Assembly (NCBI GenBank): GCA_050951005.1
Contig: JBMNIP010000002.1
Coordinates: forward strand, 682,001 to 746,000
Direction of reading: 5' to 3'
Source: UMGS1519 sp050951005
GTDB taxonomy: Bacteria; Actinomycetota; Coriobacteriia; Coriobacteriales; Eggerthellaceae
Length of the DNA stretch: 64,000 nt
Shown here piece after piece: positions 40,437 to 49,900 of this stretch; position 1 is the stretch's first letter; the number at the start of each line of letters is the position of its first letter. Both the position numbers and the translations under genes were made by a program. The notes under the pieces are model-generated. The model was not told the origin of the DNA. It saw nothing but the letters and a program-made list of their open reading frames with translations, and searched no databases.

Positions 40437-41434
40437 TCGTCTCGTGGATGACCACCAATGCCTGCAATCTGAAATGCGCGCACTGCTATCAAGACGCCGA
40501 GATGCGCGAAGCGGGCGAGTTGACTACCGAAGAAGGGCTGCGCCTTATCGACCAGATCGCCAAAGCGGGATTCAAGATCATGATTTTCAGCGGCGGCGAA
40601 CCGTTGATGCGCCCCGACATCTTCGACCTGGTTTCCCATGCCGCCCAGAAAGGGCTGCGCCCGGTGTTCGGCTCCAACGGCACGCTTATCAGCTATGAGA
40701 TGGCACGCAAGCTGAAAGAAGCCGGCGCCAAAGCCATGGGCATCAGCGTCGACAGCCTCGACCCCGCAAGGCATGACCGGTTCCGCGGCGTCGAGGGCGC
40801 GCATGCGGCAACGCTCGAGGGAATCGCGCATTGCCGCGAGGTGGGACTCGCCTTCCAGATCCACACCACGGTCCTCGAATGGAACCGCGACGAGATCCTG
40901 GATATCACCGATTTCGCCGTCGGCCAGGGAGCCATGGGCCACTACCTGTTCTTCCTGATTCCCGTGGGGCGCGGCGAATTCATCGCCGAGGATAATGCGC
41001 TGGCCGTGGAGGAGAACGAACGGCTGCTGCGCGCCGTCATGGAAAAGCAGCGCGACTGCCCTATTCCCATCAAGCCCACGTGCGCTCCCCAGTTCACGCG
41101 CGTTGCGTCCCAACTCGGCGTCAAAACGCGCTTCAGCCGGGGATGTCTGGCCGGGCTCACGTACTGCGTCGTCGGGTCCCAGGGCATCGTGCGCCCGTGC
41201 GCGTACATGACCGAGGGGGCAGGCGACGTGCGGGAGCGCCCCTTCGACGAGATCTGGCGCGACAGCGCGGTTTTCGAACGGCTGCGCTCGAAGGCCTACG
41301 GGGGCGCTTGCGGCGTGTGCGATTACCGGGAAATGTGCGGCGGGTGCCGGGCGCGCGCGGCCCATTACCACGACGGCGACATCCTCGCCCAAGACGATTA
41401 CTGCGCGCACAGCATGCACCTGATCGGTGCCTAG
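40433..41434 (+). CDS. Radical SAM/SPASM protein, NirJ2-like
   Basis: A 333-residue radical SAM enzyme. The 4Fe-4S site is CNLKCAHC (Cys11, Cys15, Cys18), with FSGGEPL for SAM binding. The C-terminal SPASM-type region has RGCLAGLTYC, RPCAYM and CGVCDYREMCGGC, enough for auxiliary clusters. The start, SWMTTNACNLKCAHCYQDA, closely resembles the NirJ2/AhbC/AhbD group that trims side chains of heme precursors. An ATGA overlap with the MerR gene shows coupling. Adjacent iron/tetrapyrrole-type uptake genes support a heme-like or metal-chelate role; peptide modification is an alternative. Confidence 0.82.
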   Translation: MIVSWMTTNACNLKCAHCYQDAEMREAGELTTEEGLRLIDQIAKAGFKIMIFSGGEPLMRPDIFDLVSHAAQKGLRPVFGSNGTLISYEMARKLKEAGAKAMGISVDSLDPARHDRFRGVEGAHAATLEGIAHCREVGLAFQIHTTVLEWNRDEILDITDFAVGQGAMGHYLFFLIPVGRGEFIAEDNALAVEENERLLRAVMEKQRDCPIPIKPTCAPQFTRVASQLGVKTRFSRGCLAGLTYCVVGSQGIVRPCAYMTEGAGDVRERPFDEIWRDSAVFERLRSKAYGGACGVCDYREMCGGCRARAAHYHDGDILAQDDYCAHSMHLIGA

Positions 41435-41455
41435 ACCATCGAACGGGAGGGAACC

Positions 41456-42505
41456 ATGACCTTGACATCATCGCATCGGATCTCACACCGGCATCTTGCA
41501 CTTGCCGCTGCATTGGCCTGCGTGCTTGCCTTGAGCTGCGTCTTGCTAGCCGGATGCGGCTCGGACGGCGCAAAGGAAACTTCGGGCACCTCTTCCTCGG
41601 CAGAATCCTCTTCGGCCTCTTCCTCCGCAACGGAGTCGGCCTCGAGCTCCCAGACCGTCAGCTTCACCGACGACCTGGGCCGCAGCGTCGAGGTTCCGAA
41701 GAAGCCGAAACGCGTTGTGGCGGGCATGGGAAGCTTCGCGGACATGTGGCAGCTTGCAGGAGGCACGTTGGTCGGGGCCACCGACGAGGCCTTCGCAGAC
41801 TACGGCATCGACAAGGACAAGGTGTCTTCGATCGGCGGATTCTCGAGCATCAACCAGGAGACCCTGCTTGCCCTTAACCCGAATTTCGTCATCCTTACCG
41901 GCACGACCGAAGGGCAGGCGGGCACCGCCGACCAGACCCAGCTCGCCGATGCGCTCGAGGCAGCCGGGGTTCCGGTGGCGTACTTCAAGGTGACGACCTT
42001 CGACGACTACCTGCGCGTGCTGCGCACGATGTGCGACATCACCGGGCGCGACGACCTGTATAAGAAGAACGGCACGCAGGTGAAGAAGCGCATCGGCAAC
42101 GCCATCGAGAAATACGGCGCAGCCGCAAAGGGCAAGAAGGTCATGGTCGGCGTTTCCTATTCGCAGGGCGTGCGCGTGCTTCGTTCCGATTCGCAGACGG
42201 GCACCATGCTCGCCGACCTCGGCGCCACGAACATCGCGGACGAGAACCAGAGCCTGCTGGAGGACTTCAGCACCGAGGCGCTTCTGGACATCGATCCCGA
42301 CTACATCTTCATCATCCCCATGGGAACCAGCGAGGCGGCCACGAAGAGCTCTCTGGAAAATCTGACGAGCGATACATCCTGGAAGTCGTTGACGGCGGTG
42401 AAGAAGGGGCATTTCTTCACGCTCGACCCCGACCTTTACATGTACAAGCCCAACAACAAGTGGGACAAGGCATACGTGCAGCTCGGTAAGGATTTCCTGA
42501 AGTAG
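41456..42505 (+). CDS. ABC substrate-binding lipoprotein, FecB/BtuF type
   Basis: A 349-residue class III binding protein for iron-siderophore, heme or cobamide. The signal peptide ends in LLAGC (lipid Cys34), then a Ser/Glu linker, then VSFTDDLGRSVEVPKKPKRVV, the family start of the first lobe; ALNPNFVILTG and a long helix linking two lobes are visible. GGGAGGG precedes the ATG. It lies between the radical SAM gene and a FecCD permease. The ligand cannot be told from sequence. Confidence 0.9.
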   Translation: MTLTSSHRISHRHLALAAALACVLALSCVLLAGCGSDGAKETSGTSSSAESSSASSSATESASSSQTVSFTDDLGRSVEVPKKPKRVVAGMGSFADMWQLAGGTLVGATDEAFADYGIDKDKVSSIGGFSSINQETLLALNPNFVILTGTTEGQAGTADQTQLADALEAAGVPVAYFKVTTFDDYLRVLRTMCDITGRDDLYKKNGTQVKKRIGNAIEKYGAAAKGKKVMVGVSYSQGVRVLRSDSQTGTMLADLGATNIADENQSLLEDFSTEALLDIDPDYIFIIPMGTSEAATKSSLENLTSDTSWKSLTAVKKGHFFTLDPDLYMYKPNNKWDKAYVQLGKDFLK

Positions 42506-42510
42506 ATGCC

Positions 42511-43521
42511 ATGAGCGGAGCGCAGGAACAAAGGAGGATCGGGGCGGGGGCGCTTGTCGCGCTGCTTACGGCGATGCTCGTCATCGCCTGCGTCGCCTCT
42601 CTGCTGATCGGCGCCTCCTCTGCCGGCCTGGGCGACCTTATTGCGTTGGCCGGCGACAAGGAAGTCGCGGAGAACACGCAGGCCATCCTGCTCAATGTAC
42701 GGCTTCCGCGCATCCTTGCCGCAATCCTTGCCGGAGCCGCCCTGGCCGCATCAGGAGCCGTCATCCAAAGCGTGCTCGACAATCCGCTGGCCAGCCCCAA
42801 CGTTCTCGGCATCAATGCCGGCGCCGGGTTCGCGGTGCTGCTGTGCGCCGCGTTCCTGCCCGCCGCATCCGCATTCCTTCCCCTGGCGGCTTTCCTGGGC
42901 GCCCTCTTAACCTGCCTTATCGTGTTCGCCATCTCGCAGCGCGCGGGCACAAGCAAGATTGCAGTCGTGCTTGCAGGCATGGCGCTCACGGCGATATTCA
43001 CCGCGGGAATGAACACCGTGCTCATCGTCGACTCCGATGCCTATGTGGGTTCGTCGCGCTTTCTGACCGGCGGCCTTTCGGGCGTCCAGACCGACGAGCT
43101 GCTCTGGCCGGCCATAGCGATAGCCGTCGCCCTGATCTTGTGCATGCTGCTCTCCCGTTCCCTCAACGTGCTCAGCTTGGGTGACGCCATCGCGCACAGT
43201 CTTGGAATGCACGTTTCCCGCGTACGGATGGGCGCGCTCGCCGTAGCAGCCCTGCTTGCGGGTGCCGCCGTGAGCTTCGCCGGGCTGGTGGGCTTCGTCG
43301 GCCTCGTCGTTCCCCACATCGTGCGCTTCTTCGTAGGGCATGACGCGCGCAAGGTGATCGCCACCAGCATCCCCGCCGGTGCGCTTTTCGTCGTCGTGTG
43401 CGACCTTGCCGCCCGCAGCCTGTTCGCTCCCTACGAGATTCCCGTGGGTATCCTGATGGCATTCCTCGGCGGACCGTTCTTCATCTACCTCATCCTTGCA
43501 AGGAAGTACGACCATGTCTGA
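42511..43521 (+). CDS. FecCD-family ABC permease
   Basis: A 336-residue permease with about 9-10 spans, matching FecCD/BtuC. Signatures are LNVRLPRILAAILAGAALA, NPLASPNVLGINAGAGF, the coupling region FVGLVVPHIVRF and a C-terminal GVPLFIYLI-like segment (GGPFFIYLILARKYD). It begins 5 bases after the binding-protein stop. Only one permease gene is present, so it should work as a homodimer. It overlaps the ATPase gene by 8 bases. Confidence 0.93.
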   Translation: MSGAQEQRRIGAGALVALLTAMLVIACVASLLIGASSAGLGDLIALAGDKEVAENTQAILLNVRLPRILAAILAGAALAASGAVIQSVLDNPLASPNVLGINAGAGFAVLLCAAFLPAASAFLPLAAFLGALLTCLIVFAISQRAGTSKIAVVLAGMALTAIFTAGMNTVLIVDSDAYVGSSRFLTGGLSGVQTDELLWPAIAIAVALILCMLLSRSLNVLSLGDAIAHSLGMHVSRVRMGALAVAALLAGAAVSFAGLVGFVGLVVPHIVRFFVGHDARKVIATSIPAGALFVVVCDLAARSLFAPYEIPVGILMAFLGGPFFIYLILARKYDHV

Positions 43522-44311
43522 GCGCGGATTACAAGCCCCGGTCCTGGCATTCACCGATGTCTCGTTTTCCTACGAACCCAGCCGCCGAATCATCGAGAAG
43601 CTCTCGTTCGAACTGCCGCAAGGAGCCTTCACCGGCATCATCGGCCCCAACGGCTGCGGGAAATCGACGCTACTGAGGCTTGCGACGCTGCTGAGCAAGC
43701 CGCAGGCAGGCAGGATCGAGGTATGCGGAAAGGATCTTTCCGCCCTTTCCGCCAAAGAGCGCGCACGGCTGATCTCGCTGCTTCCGCAGGATGTGCCGGC
43801 AGCACCTATGACCGTGAGGAGCCTCGCCCTGTGCGGGCGCTATGGGTTCCACGGGGCGCTCTACCGCACCGATGACGATGACGAGGCCGCTGCCGCGTCG
43901 GCACTCGAGACCGTCGGCTTGGAATCGTTTGCCGAGCGTTCGGTCGGCGAGCTTTCGGGCGGCCAGAGGCAGCGCGCCTACCTGGCCATGTCGCTTGTGC
44001 AAGACGCGCGCATCATGCTCCTGGACGAACCCACCAGCGCGCTCGACATCACATCTGCCCATGAGGTGCTCGGCCTGGTGAGGGACTGTTCGCGCGAGAA
44101 ACACGCCACGGCCATCGCGGCCCTCCACGACCTGGACCTGGCGCTTCGCTACTGCGATGTCCTCATGCTCATGGAGGCCGGCCGCGTGGTGCGCATCGCC
44201 AATCCTGCCGAGATGGCGGCATCGGGGGATATCGAACGGGTCTTCTCCGTCGCCCTCGAGCGCCATGAAGGCTCCCGCGGCACCTCCTGGTCGTTCTTCC
44301 CCGCCCAGTAA
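43514..44311 (+). CDS. FecE/FhuC-type ABC ATPase
   Basis: A 265-residue ATPase with Walker A GPNGCGKST (44-52), signature LSGGQRQR, Walker B IMLLDEPTSALD and switch His in ALHDLDLALRYCD. It powers the FecB/FecC importer encoded just upstream. The ATG at 43514 lies inside the end of the permease gene, so translation is coupled. It is the last gene of the operon, before a bidirectional terminator. Confidence 0.94.
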   Translation: MSERGLQAPVLAFTDVSFSYEPSRRIIEKLSFELPQGAFTGIIGPNGCGKSTLLRLATLLSKPQAGRIEVCGKDLSALSAKERARLISLLPQDVPAAPMTVRSLALCGRYGFHGALYRTDDDDEAAAASALETVGLESFAERSVGELSGGQRQRAYLAMSLVQDARIMLLDEPTSALDITSAHEVLGLVRDCSREKHATAIAALHDLDLALRYCDVLMLMEAGRVVRIANPAEMAASGDIERVFSVALERHEGSRGTSWSFFPAQ

Positions 44312-44384
44312 TCTCGAAGCACAGGCTGTGGGACACGCACGTTGCTCGCCGGTCATGCCGGCCCACCCATCAGAGAAAACGAAA

Positions 44385-44412
44385 AGCCTCCCCATGCAGT
44401 ACATGGGGAGGC
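44385..44412. terminator. Bidirectional terminator
   Basis: A perfect 11-bp stem GCCTCCCCATG / CATGGGGAGGC with a short loop lies between the convergent ABC operon and surface-protein gene. A TTC run follows on plus and a TTTTC run on minus. Confidence 0.9.
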
Positions 44413-44480
44413 TTCATTCGCAGGAACGCCGACTAGGCAGGCAGTTCGGTCAACTGCATCTTCACGTGCCGTTCAGGGCC

Positions 44481-46538
44481 TTAGCCGCGCCTCTTCAAAC
44501 GGATTCCGATGAGAACCGCAGCAGCGCAGGCAAGCACACCGACGAGAACCGCCCAAGGGGTCGCATCTCCGGTGACCGGAAGGACCGTCGTCACGCTGTC
44601 CGCCGAGTTTGCCGAATCCGTCCCGCTATCGGACGCACTGGAAGAATCAGACGCGTCGGAAACGTTCTTTGTCGAGCTCGAAACCGTCTTCTCTGCGTCT
44701 ACCGCGGAGTCGCCTTCCGAAGACGAGCTGGAGCTAGAGGTCTCTGTGGCAGCGTCTACCGTACTTGCAGAGTCCGTGATGTCGACGATCGTGTCCTCGG
44801 TATCGGCCGTCACCGTTTGCTCGGAAACGGTTGCCGGGCTGGCGGTGTATCCCGAAATCGTTGGCGCGATGAAGCTGTCCCAGGTGCCGGTGCTCCAATC
44901 GCCGTAGGTAACATCATCAGTCTGGATATCGACCGCGACCGTCCGCGAAAGGGTTGCAGTCTGCGTAGTGGTATCGATGGTGCCGTCGGGATTGTGCACG
45001 TAGATGGTACGCGTGATGTCTTTGGTTTCGGTCGAGACCGGGTTGATGTAAACGTACTGCTGGTTGTAGATCGTGGTTCCGCTGTCGCCGTAGTCGTAGG
45101 AGAAGGTCACGAGGTACGTGCCGGGCTTGGAATCGTCAACGCCGTCGACCTCGACTGCCTCAGAGGAGCCATACGCCGTATAGCTATAGCTGATGTCGAG
45201 ATTGCTCTTGTCGTATTCGCCCAGATCATCGACCGCAACGGCCGTTGTCCCACCCGAATCGTAATCGGCCTTGTAGAAGTGCGTCACCAGGCTCGTGGGG
45301 TCCCAGTCATCGGGCATCTCGCCCTGCGTGTACGTCTGGGAATCTCCCACCAGAATCGCGGGGATCACGGAGACCTGGATATGCGTGGCGTTGTCGGAAC
45401 TCGAAGAGGAAGACGAGGAATCGGGATCCTCGGTAAACGTCGCGCGGCTGGAAATCGTCGTGTAAGAGTACACCGTCATCGGATCGCCGTTGTTGAACTG
45501 AACGGTCCATCCATGCTTGGTCAGCTTGTCCTCGATCTCGGTAAGGTCGACCGTGTATTCCGCAGTCTTGTAGATGGTGCGAGGTTCCGAGGTCAGCGCG
45601 GTAAGCGAGCTGCTCTTCGTAGCCCTGAAGTTCGTGTACTTCAGGACGCTGAAGACGTCATCGGGCATGTATTTGTACAGATTGTACTGAGGCTCCCAAT
45701 ACTGACCGGCAGTGGTATCGCTGACGAACACAGACGGGATGAGCTCGATGTTGGAAGACGTGCTCAGCGCAGCCACGGCATCCGAGAAGGAGACACTGAG
45801 GTAATAGCGCGTCCTGGCGCTGCTGCTGTAGTCGGTGATGGAATACGAATAGAAGGCTGAATCCGTCGTATCACTGCCCTTTTTTACGGGGATAGTCACC
45901 TCGACGGTGTCATTGGCATCAATCTTCCTATTCAGGTAGACGGCGTAGATGTCATCGGGGTCGAGCCCGTTGCTGACATAGGTGTCGTAATCGTAGTAAT
46001 TCCCTGCATTGTTGATGCTGGACATCGTGACCGAATAGCTCGTGTCCGAAGAGCTTGCCACCTCGATATCGCGGGTATCGTCGAATTGGAGGCCCTTCGT
46101 CCCAAGGGTGCTCATAAGCAACATCGGGGCGGCCGCCGTGCTTCCGTTCTCATAGATGAGATGGATCTCGATATTGCTGTACGTATCGTTGTCGATGATT
46201 GAGTACACCGTCGAGCTGTTGAACGAAGAGCTGACGTACGTGTTTCCGTCGGTGCCCTCAGCGGTGATGAACGCCGTGAAGTCACCCGTGCCGGACCCAG
46301 TGGTATACTGCTGGACTTCCGATGTGCTGGACAGGTCGTTCACAATCGATTGCCCCGTATTGGATGCGGGGTCGGTCGTCGTGACGCTCGGTACAGAGAT
46401 CTCCTGATTGGTAGTGGAAACCTCACTTGCCTCAGCAGGAGCCGCGCATACCAAAACGAGAGCAATAGCGAAAAGAACAAAAAATGCTACCGCAGAGATA
46501 CCATATCTGCTTATGCTGGAAGACGTATAACTTTTCAT
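44481..46538 (-). CDS. LPVTGD-anchored surface protein with MucBP-like domain
   Basis: A 685-residue surface protein. The signal peptide ends near AAPAEAS; a Ser/Thr/Tyr/Asp-rich beta ectodomain follows, with at least one bacterial Ig-like part (YDKSNLDISYSYTAYG ... GTYLVTFSYDYG) and a Mub B2-like domain (TRTIYVHNPDGTIDTTTQTA ... VDI). A Ser/Asp spacer precedes LPVTGD, a membrane span and RLKRRG: a standard sortase signal. GGGAGG precedes the ATG. It is divergent from the pilin-like gene. Mucin binding is suggested by the domain only. Confidence 0.85.
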   Translation of the reverse strand: MKSYTSSSISRYGISAVAFFVLFAIALVLVCAAPAEASEVSTTNQEISVPSVTTTDPASNTGQSIVNDLSSTSEVQQYTTGSGTGDFTAFITAEGTDGNTYVSSSFNSSTVYSIIDNDTYSNIEIHLIYENGSTAAAPMLLMSTLGTKGLQFDDTRDIEVASSSDTSYSVTMSSINNAGNYYDYDTYVSNGLDPDDIYAVYLNRKIDANDTVEVTIPVKKGSDTTDSAFYSYSITDYSSSARTRYYLSVSFSDAVAALSTSSNIELIPSVFVSDTTAGQYWEPQYNLYKYMPDDVFSVLKYTNFRATKSSSLTALTSEPRTIYKTAEYTVDLTEIEDKLTKHGWTVQFNNGDPMTVYSYTTISSRATFTEDPDSSSSSSSSDNATHIQVSVIPAILVGDSQTYTQGEMPDDWDPTSLVTHFYKADYDSGGTTAVAVDDLGEYDKSNLDISYSYTAYGSSEAVEVDGVDDSKPGTYLVTFSYDYGDSGTTIYNQQYVYINPVSTETKDITRTIYVHNPDGTIDTTTQTATLSRTVAVDIQTDDVTYGDWSTGTWDSFIAPTISGYTASPATVSEQTVTADTEDTIVDITDSASTVDAATETSSSSSSSEGDSAVDAEKTVSSSTKNVSDASDSSSASDSGTDSANSADSVTTVLPVTGDATPWAVLVGVLACAAAVLIGIRLKRRG

Positions 46539-46914
46539 GGTAGCCTCCCTTAGGTAACGTCATTACTTATAATTGATACGATAATAATAATAACGCTATC
46601 TTTCGCTGTTGCAAGAAGAATTTCTTTCAGGTTACTTTAAGGTTTCTGCAGATGACGGCTGGTATTACCAGAGTATCAAAGCTGGGCTCAGTGACGCGCG
46701 ATTGGGTTTCAGTACAAGACCAGTCCTAGCGCGAGAGCGATTTCTCCTGATGATTCAACGCATGATTGCTTCTTTTCATTGGACTAGAAAATGTTGCGTT
46801 ATCGCTTCACATCATATTTTGAATACCTATATTGAAAGTAGGGAATAGTTTACAACGTCCTTTATTTGGGGTTTCGATAGGTCGTATCCATTGCGACTGA
46901 GTGGAGGAAATACA
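46539..46914. other. Divergent intergenic region between two surface genes
   Basis: About 375 bases. AT-rich near both ends, with an ATAATAATAATAACG tract at 46580-46595 and a GCGTTATCGC at about 46796. No gene or clear promoter pair is supportable; it likely carries both promoters. Confidence 0.4.
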
Positions 46915-49900
46915 GTGAAGTCCAAGCCAATAACCCGTATTGCAAGAACAGCGAGTACGCTTTTTCTTGTCGCCGCCCTGGCGATGATGGGGGTGCCGGC
47001 CATAGCCGCTACGGATAGCGCGTCGGGCGGCGATGACAGCCAGCAGGCACAGACCGCCCAAAGCGTAGAAACCGAAGCGGATTCGGCAAGCTCTTCGGAG
47101 CAGGCAAGCTCCGAAGAATCAAGCACGACCAATGATGCGGTAACGGCCTCGTCCGATACGCAGAAGAAGAACGCTGCATCAGCCCGTACGACGAAATCCG
47201 CGAAGAAGGCTGCCGCCGCGAAAACCTCTTCGGCCAGCACCGGAGTGGCACTTTCGGTGCTCGATACCGAAGGTAATTCCCTTTCGGACAATGACACAAT
47301 CACGCCGGCCGATTTTCGGACTTCCAACGGTACGGCCCGTGTGAACGTCAATCTGAGTAGCTCCCAGACCGGCAACAAGGTCACGTTGACCTTGCCGGCA
47401 TGGTTCAGCTGGTATCACGCACAGGACGGCAGCAGCTACACCATCAGCACCTCGGATGGCGTCGATGCCAACGGCCAGCAGGGCAACAACAATGTGCTCG
47501 TGATCTCCTTCAACGACTTGAACAGCGGCGAGCAAACCTTCGGCCTCGACTTCAACTTCCGCACGAACAGCGGCTTCATGACGGAAGATATCCTCAGCAC
47601 CCTTGAGAACGGCGGGCTGAAAGACATGGTCTTCACGTCGTCCCTTGCCAATTCCTCCGGCACTTACGAGGGCAACTCGGTAACACTGGGCTATCAGTGG
47701 GAAGACCCCGATAACCCGACCGTTACCGATCTTTATGTCGGCCCTATCGGAAACCTATACACAATAAACTACACTCATCCGAACCCGGGTGTTGTGGAAA
47801 CGGGCATCTACAACAACCTCAACCGCAACAGCAACACGCTTTCCCAGGTTTCCCTCCCGGCAACCGATCCGTTCCGCTATGGACGTGCCGTCAGCTCCAT
47901 TACGATCAGCCTGGACGATAACGCGGCAGATATCTACAGAATAAACGGGCTTTCCTCCAGCACCGATGACAGCCTGGTCTCCGCTTTCTCCAATTACACG
48001 GCCTCGGTCAGCAGCGATGGCAAGACCCTGACGCTGACGCCGAAGAACGCATCCGCCTCGATCGACCTGACCAGCCTGTCGAAGGACCGTCTGCTGGGTG
48101 CGGTGGACATCGGTTTCCGCCTTGCCAACGATGCGACTTATGACCGCGACGCCTGGTACAACGCCCTTACCACCGGGCTCATCAACTCGGGATCTTTGCT
48201 GAACGTGACGGTGAACTACCAGAACTTCACCAGCTCGGATACCGCGACCTCCTCGACGAATGCCACTTCTACCATGACACTGGTGGACTACGAGGAGACC
48301 GATTCCGCAGTACGCCAGAATTCTGCCGATACCTCCACATACCTGACCAACCAGCGAAAATATGGAGATGACCCCATAGAAGTAGCCGCAGTTGTCGATG
48401 GCGCTGGCGCAACTGATCAGACCGTCTGGATTGGCGAGAATCTGAACAACCTTGTCAGCTATTCCGAAAAATCAGATAAAGTCACCATCCATAAGGATGC
48501 ATCCGGCTATGCGCTGTTGACCGAGTATCCCTACGAGGTCCGTGGCACCGAGTACCAGATCCGCCCGAAATACACGGCGACGGCATCTTCGCTTGCCGAC
48601 GGTTTCTCGTCGGGTGGATTCGAGCTGAGCAAGGTCGTCTTCACTCTGAGCGATGGCTCCACCGTCGAAGTGAGTGCCGACAACTCCACGTTCGCAGATG
48701 ACTGGAACACGGCCCTCAACAGCAACGGCACGATGACCGTCACCGCCGATGAGCTGGGCGTTGCCTCGAGCTTCGACAGTTCCAACGAGGCGAGCGTGAA
48801 GTACGTGACCAAGGTGACACAGGTCTTCAAGACCGCGGCGCCCAGCATCATCACCGACACCTCCAATTACTGGTCGTTCCGTATGACTAAGTGGAGCATG
48901 ACCACCTACGAGCAGGACGGCACCACCGTGCTCGGCACCGGCAGCCTGACGCATTCGGAGGGAACGGTTGAAGAGGGCGGCAAGCGCTGGTATCCCATCA
49001 CCTCCACGCTCTACACCGACGAGAGCCTCGGCACCGAGGTCAACTCCTCCGAGCACAACATCCAGGTCAAAGAGGTACAGTGCCCCGAATTCGACTTGGC
49101 GACGACCAGCAATGGCCAATGGCAGTACAACCAGTGGAAGTACGAATCCGAAAACGAGACCGGCAGCTACTTGGGCATACGCGTTGCCACAGGCACCGAC
49201 CTCAGCACCGTGAAGACGACGCTGACCAACCCCACCATCGACATCTACCATTATTGGATGGACAACGTCTACACGTGGACAGGTGAGATGGATGTCACGC
49301 CGGCCATGGCGGGATGGACCGTCACCTACGGCGTGACCACCTATGCCAAGCAAGCAGCCGGACAGGCGGTCGAGGTCCGCACGATGCAGCTGCCCTCTGC
49401 GGCCGATTTCCAGGATTCGTCGAAAACCAATGCGGACGGGACCATCACCATCGACCTACTTCCCAATACAGACGGCGACGAGACCGGAAGCGATTGGGAA
49501 TACATCGCTCCGTCCTCTTCGGTCGACGTTGGCACCGATGGATTTAACAGAGCTGAGCCCGTCGAGATCTCGTTCCATTACGATGGTGACTGGGATGTCA
49601 CCACGGTGGCCGACGAGGATGGCGACGGCGTTATCGACAACAACGGTACCGACGGCTTCTTGGTGAAAAACATCGTAGCAAGCTCCCGCACAATCGACCC
49701 CGACGGCCAATATGGCTACTACCTCTGGTGGGACGGCGGCCACATTACCAAGATGTGCTACCAGTGGGATAACTGCGAGGACAACGACGCCGCTCATCTT
49801 TCGACGGCGACCTCCGACTCAGGTACGGGCAATTGGGGTCATGACTCTGCGGCTACGGTCGAGCAGCTCGGTGCGCAGATTCTCGAACCGACGGGGCTTT

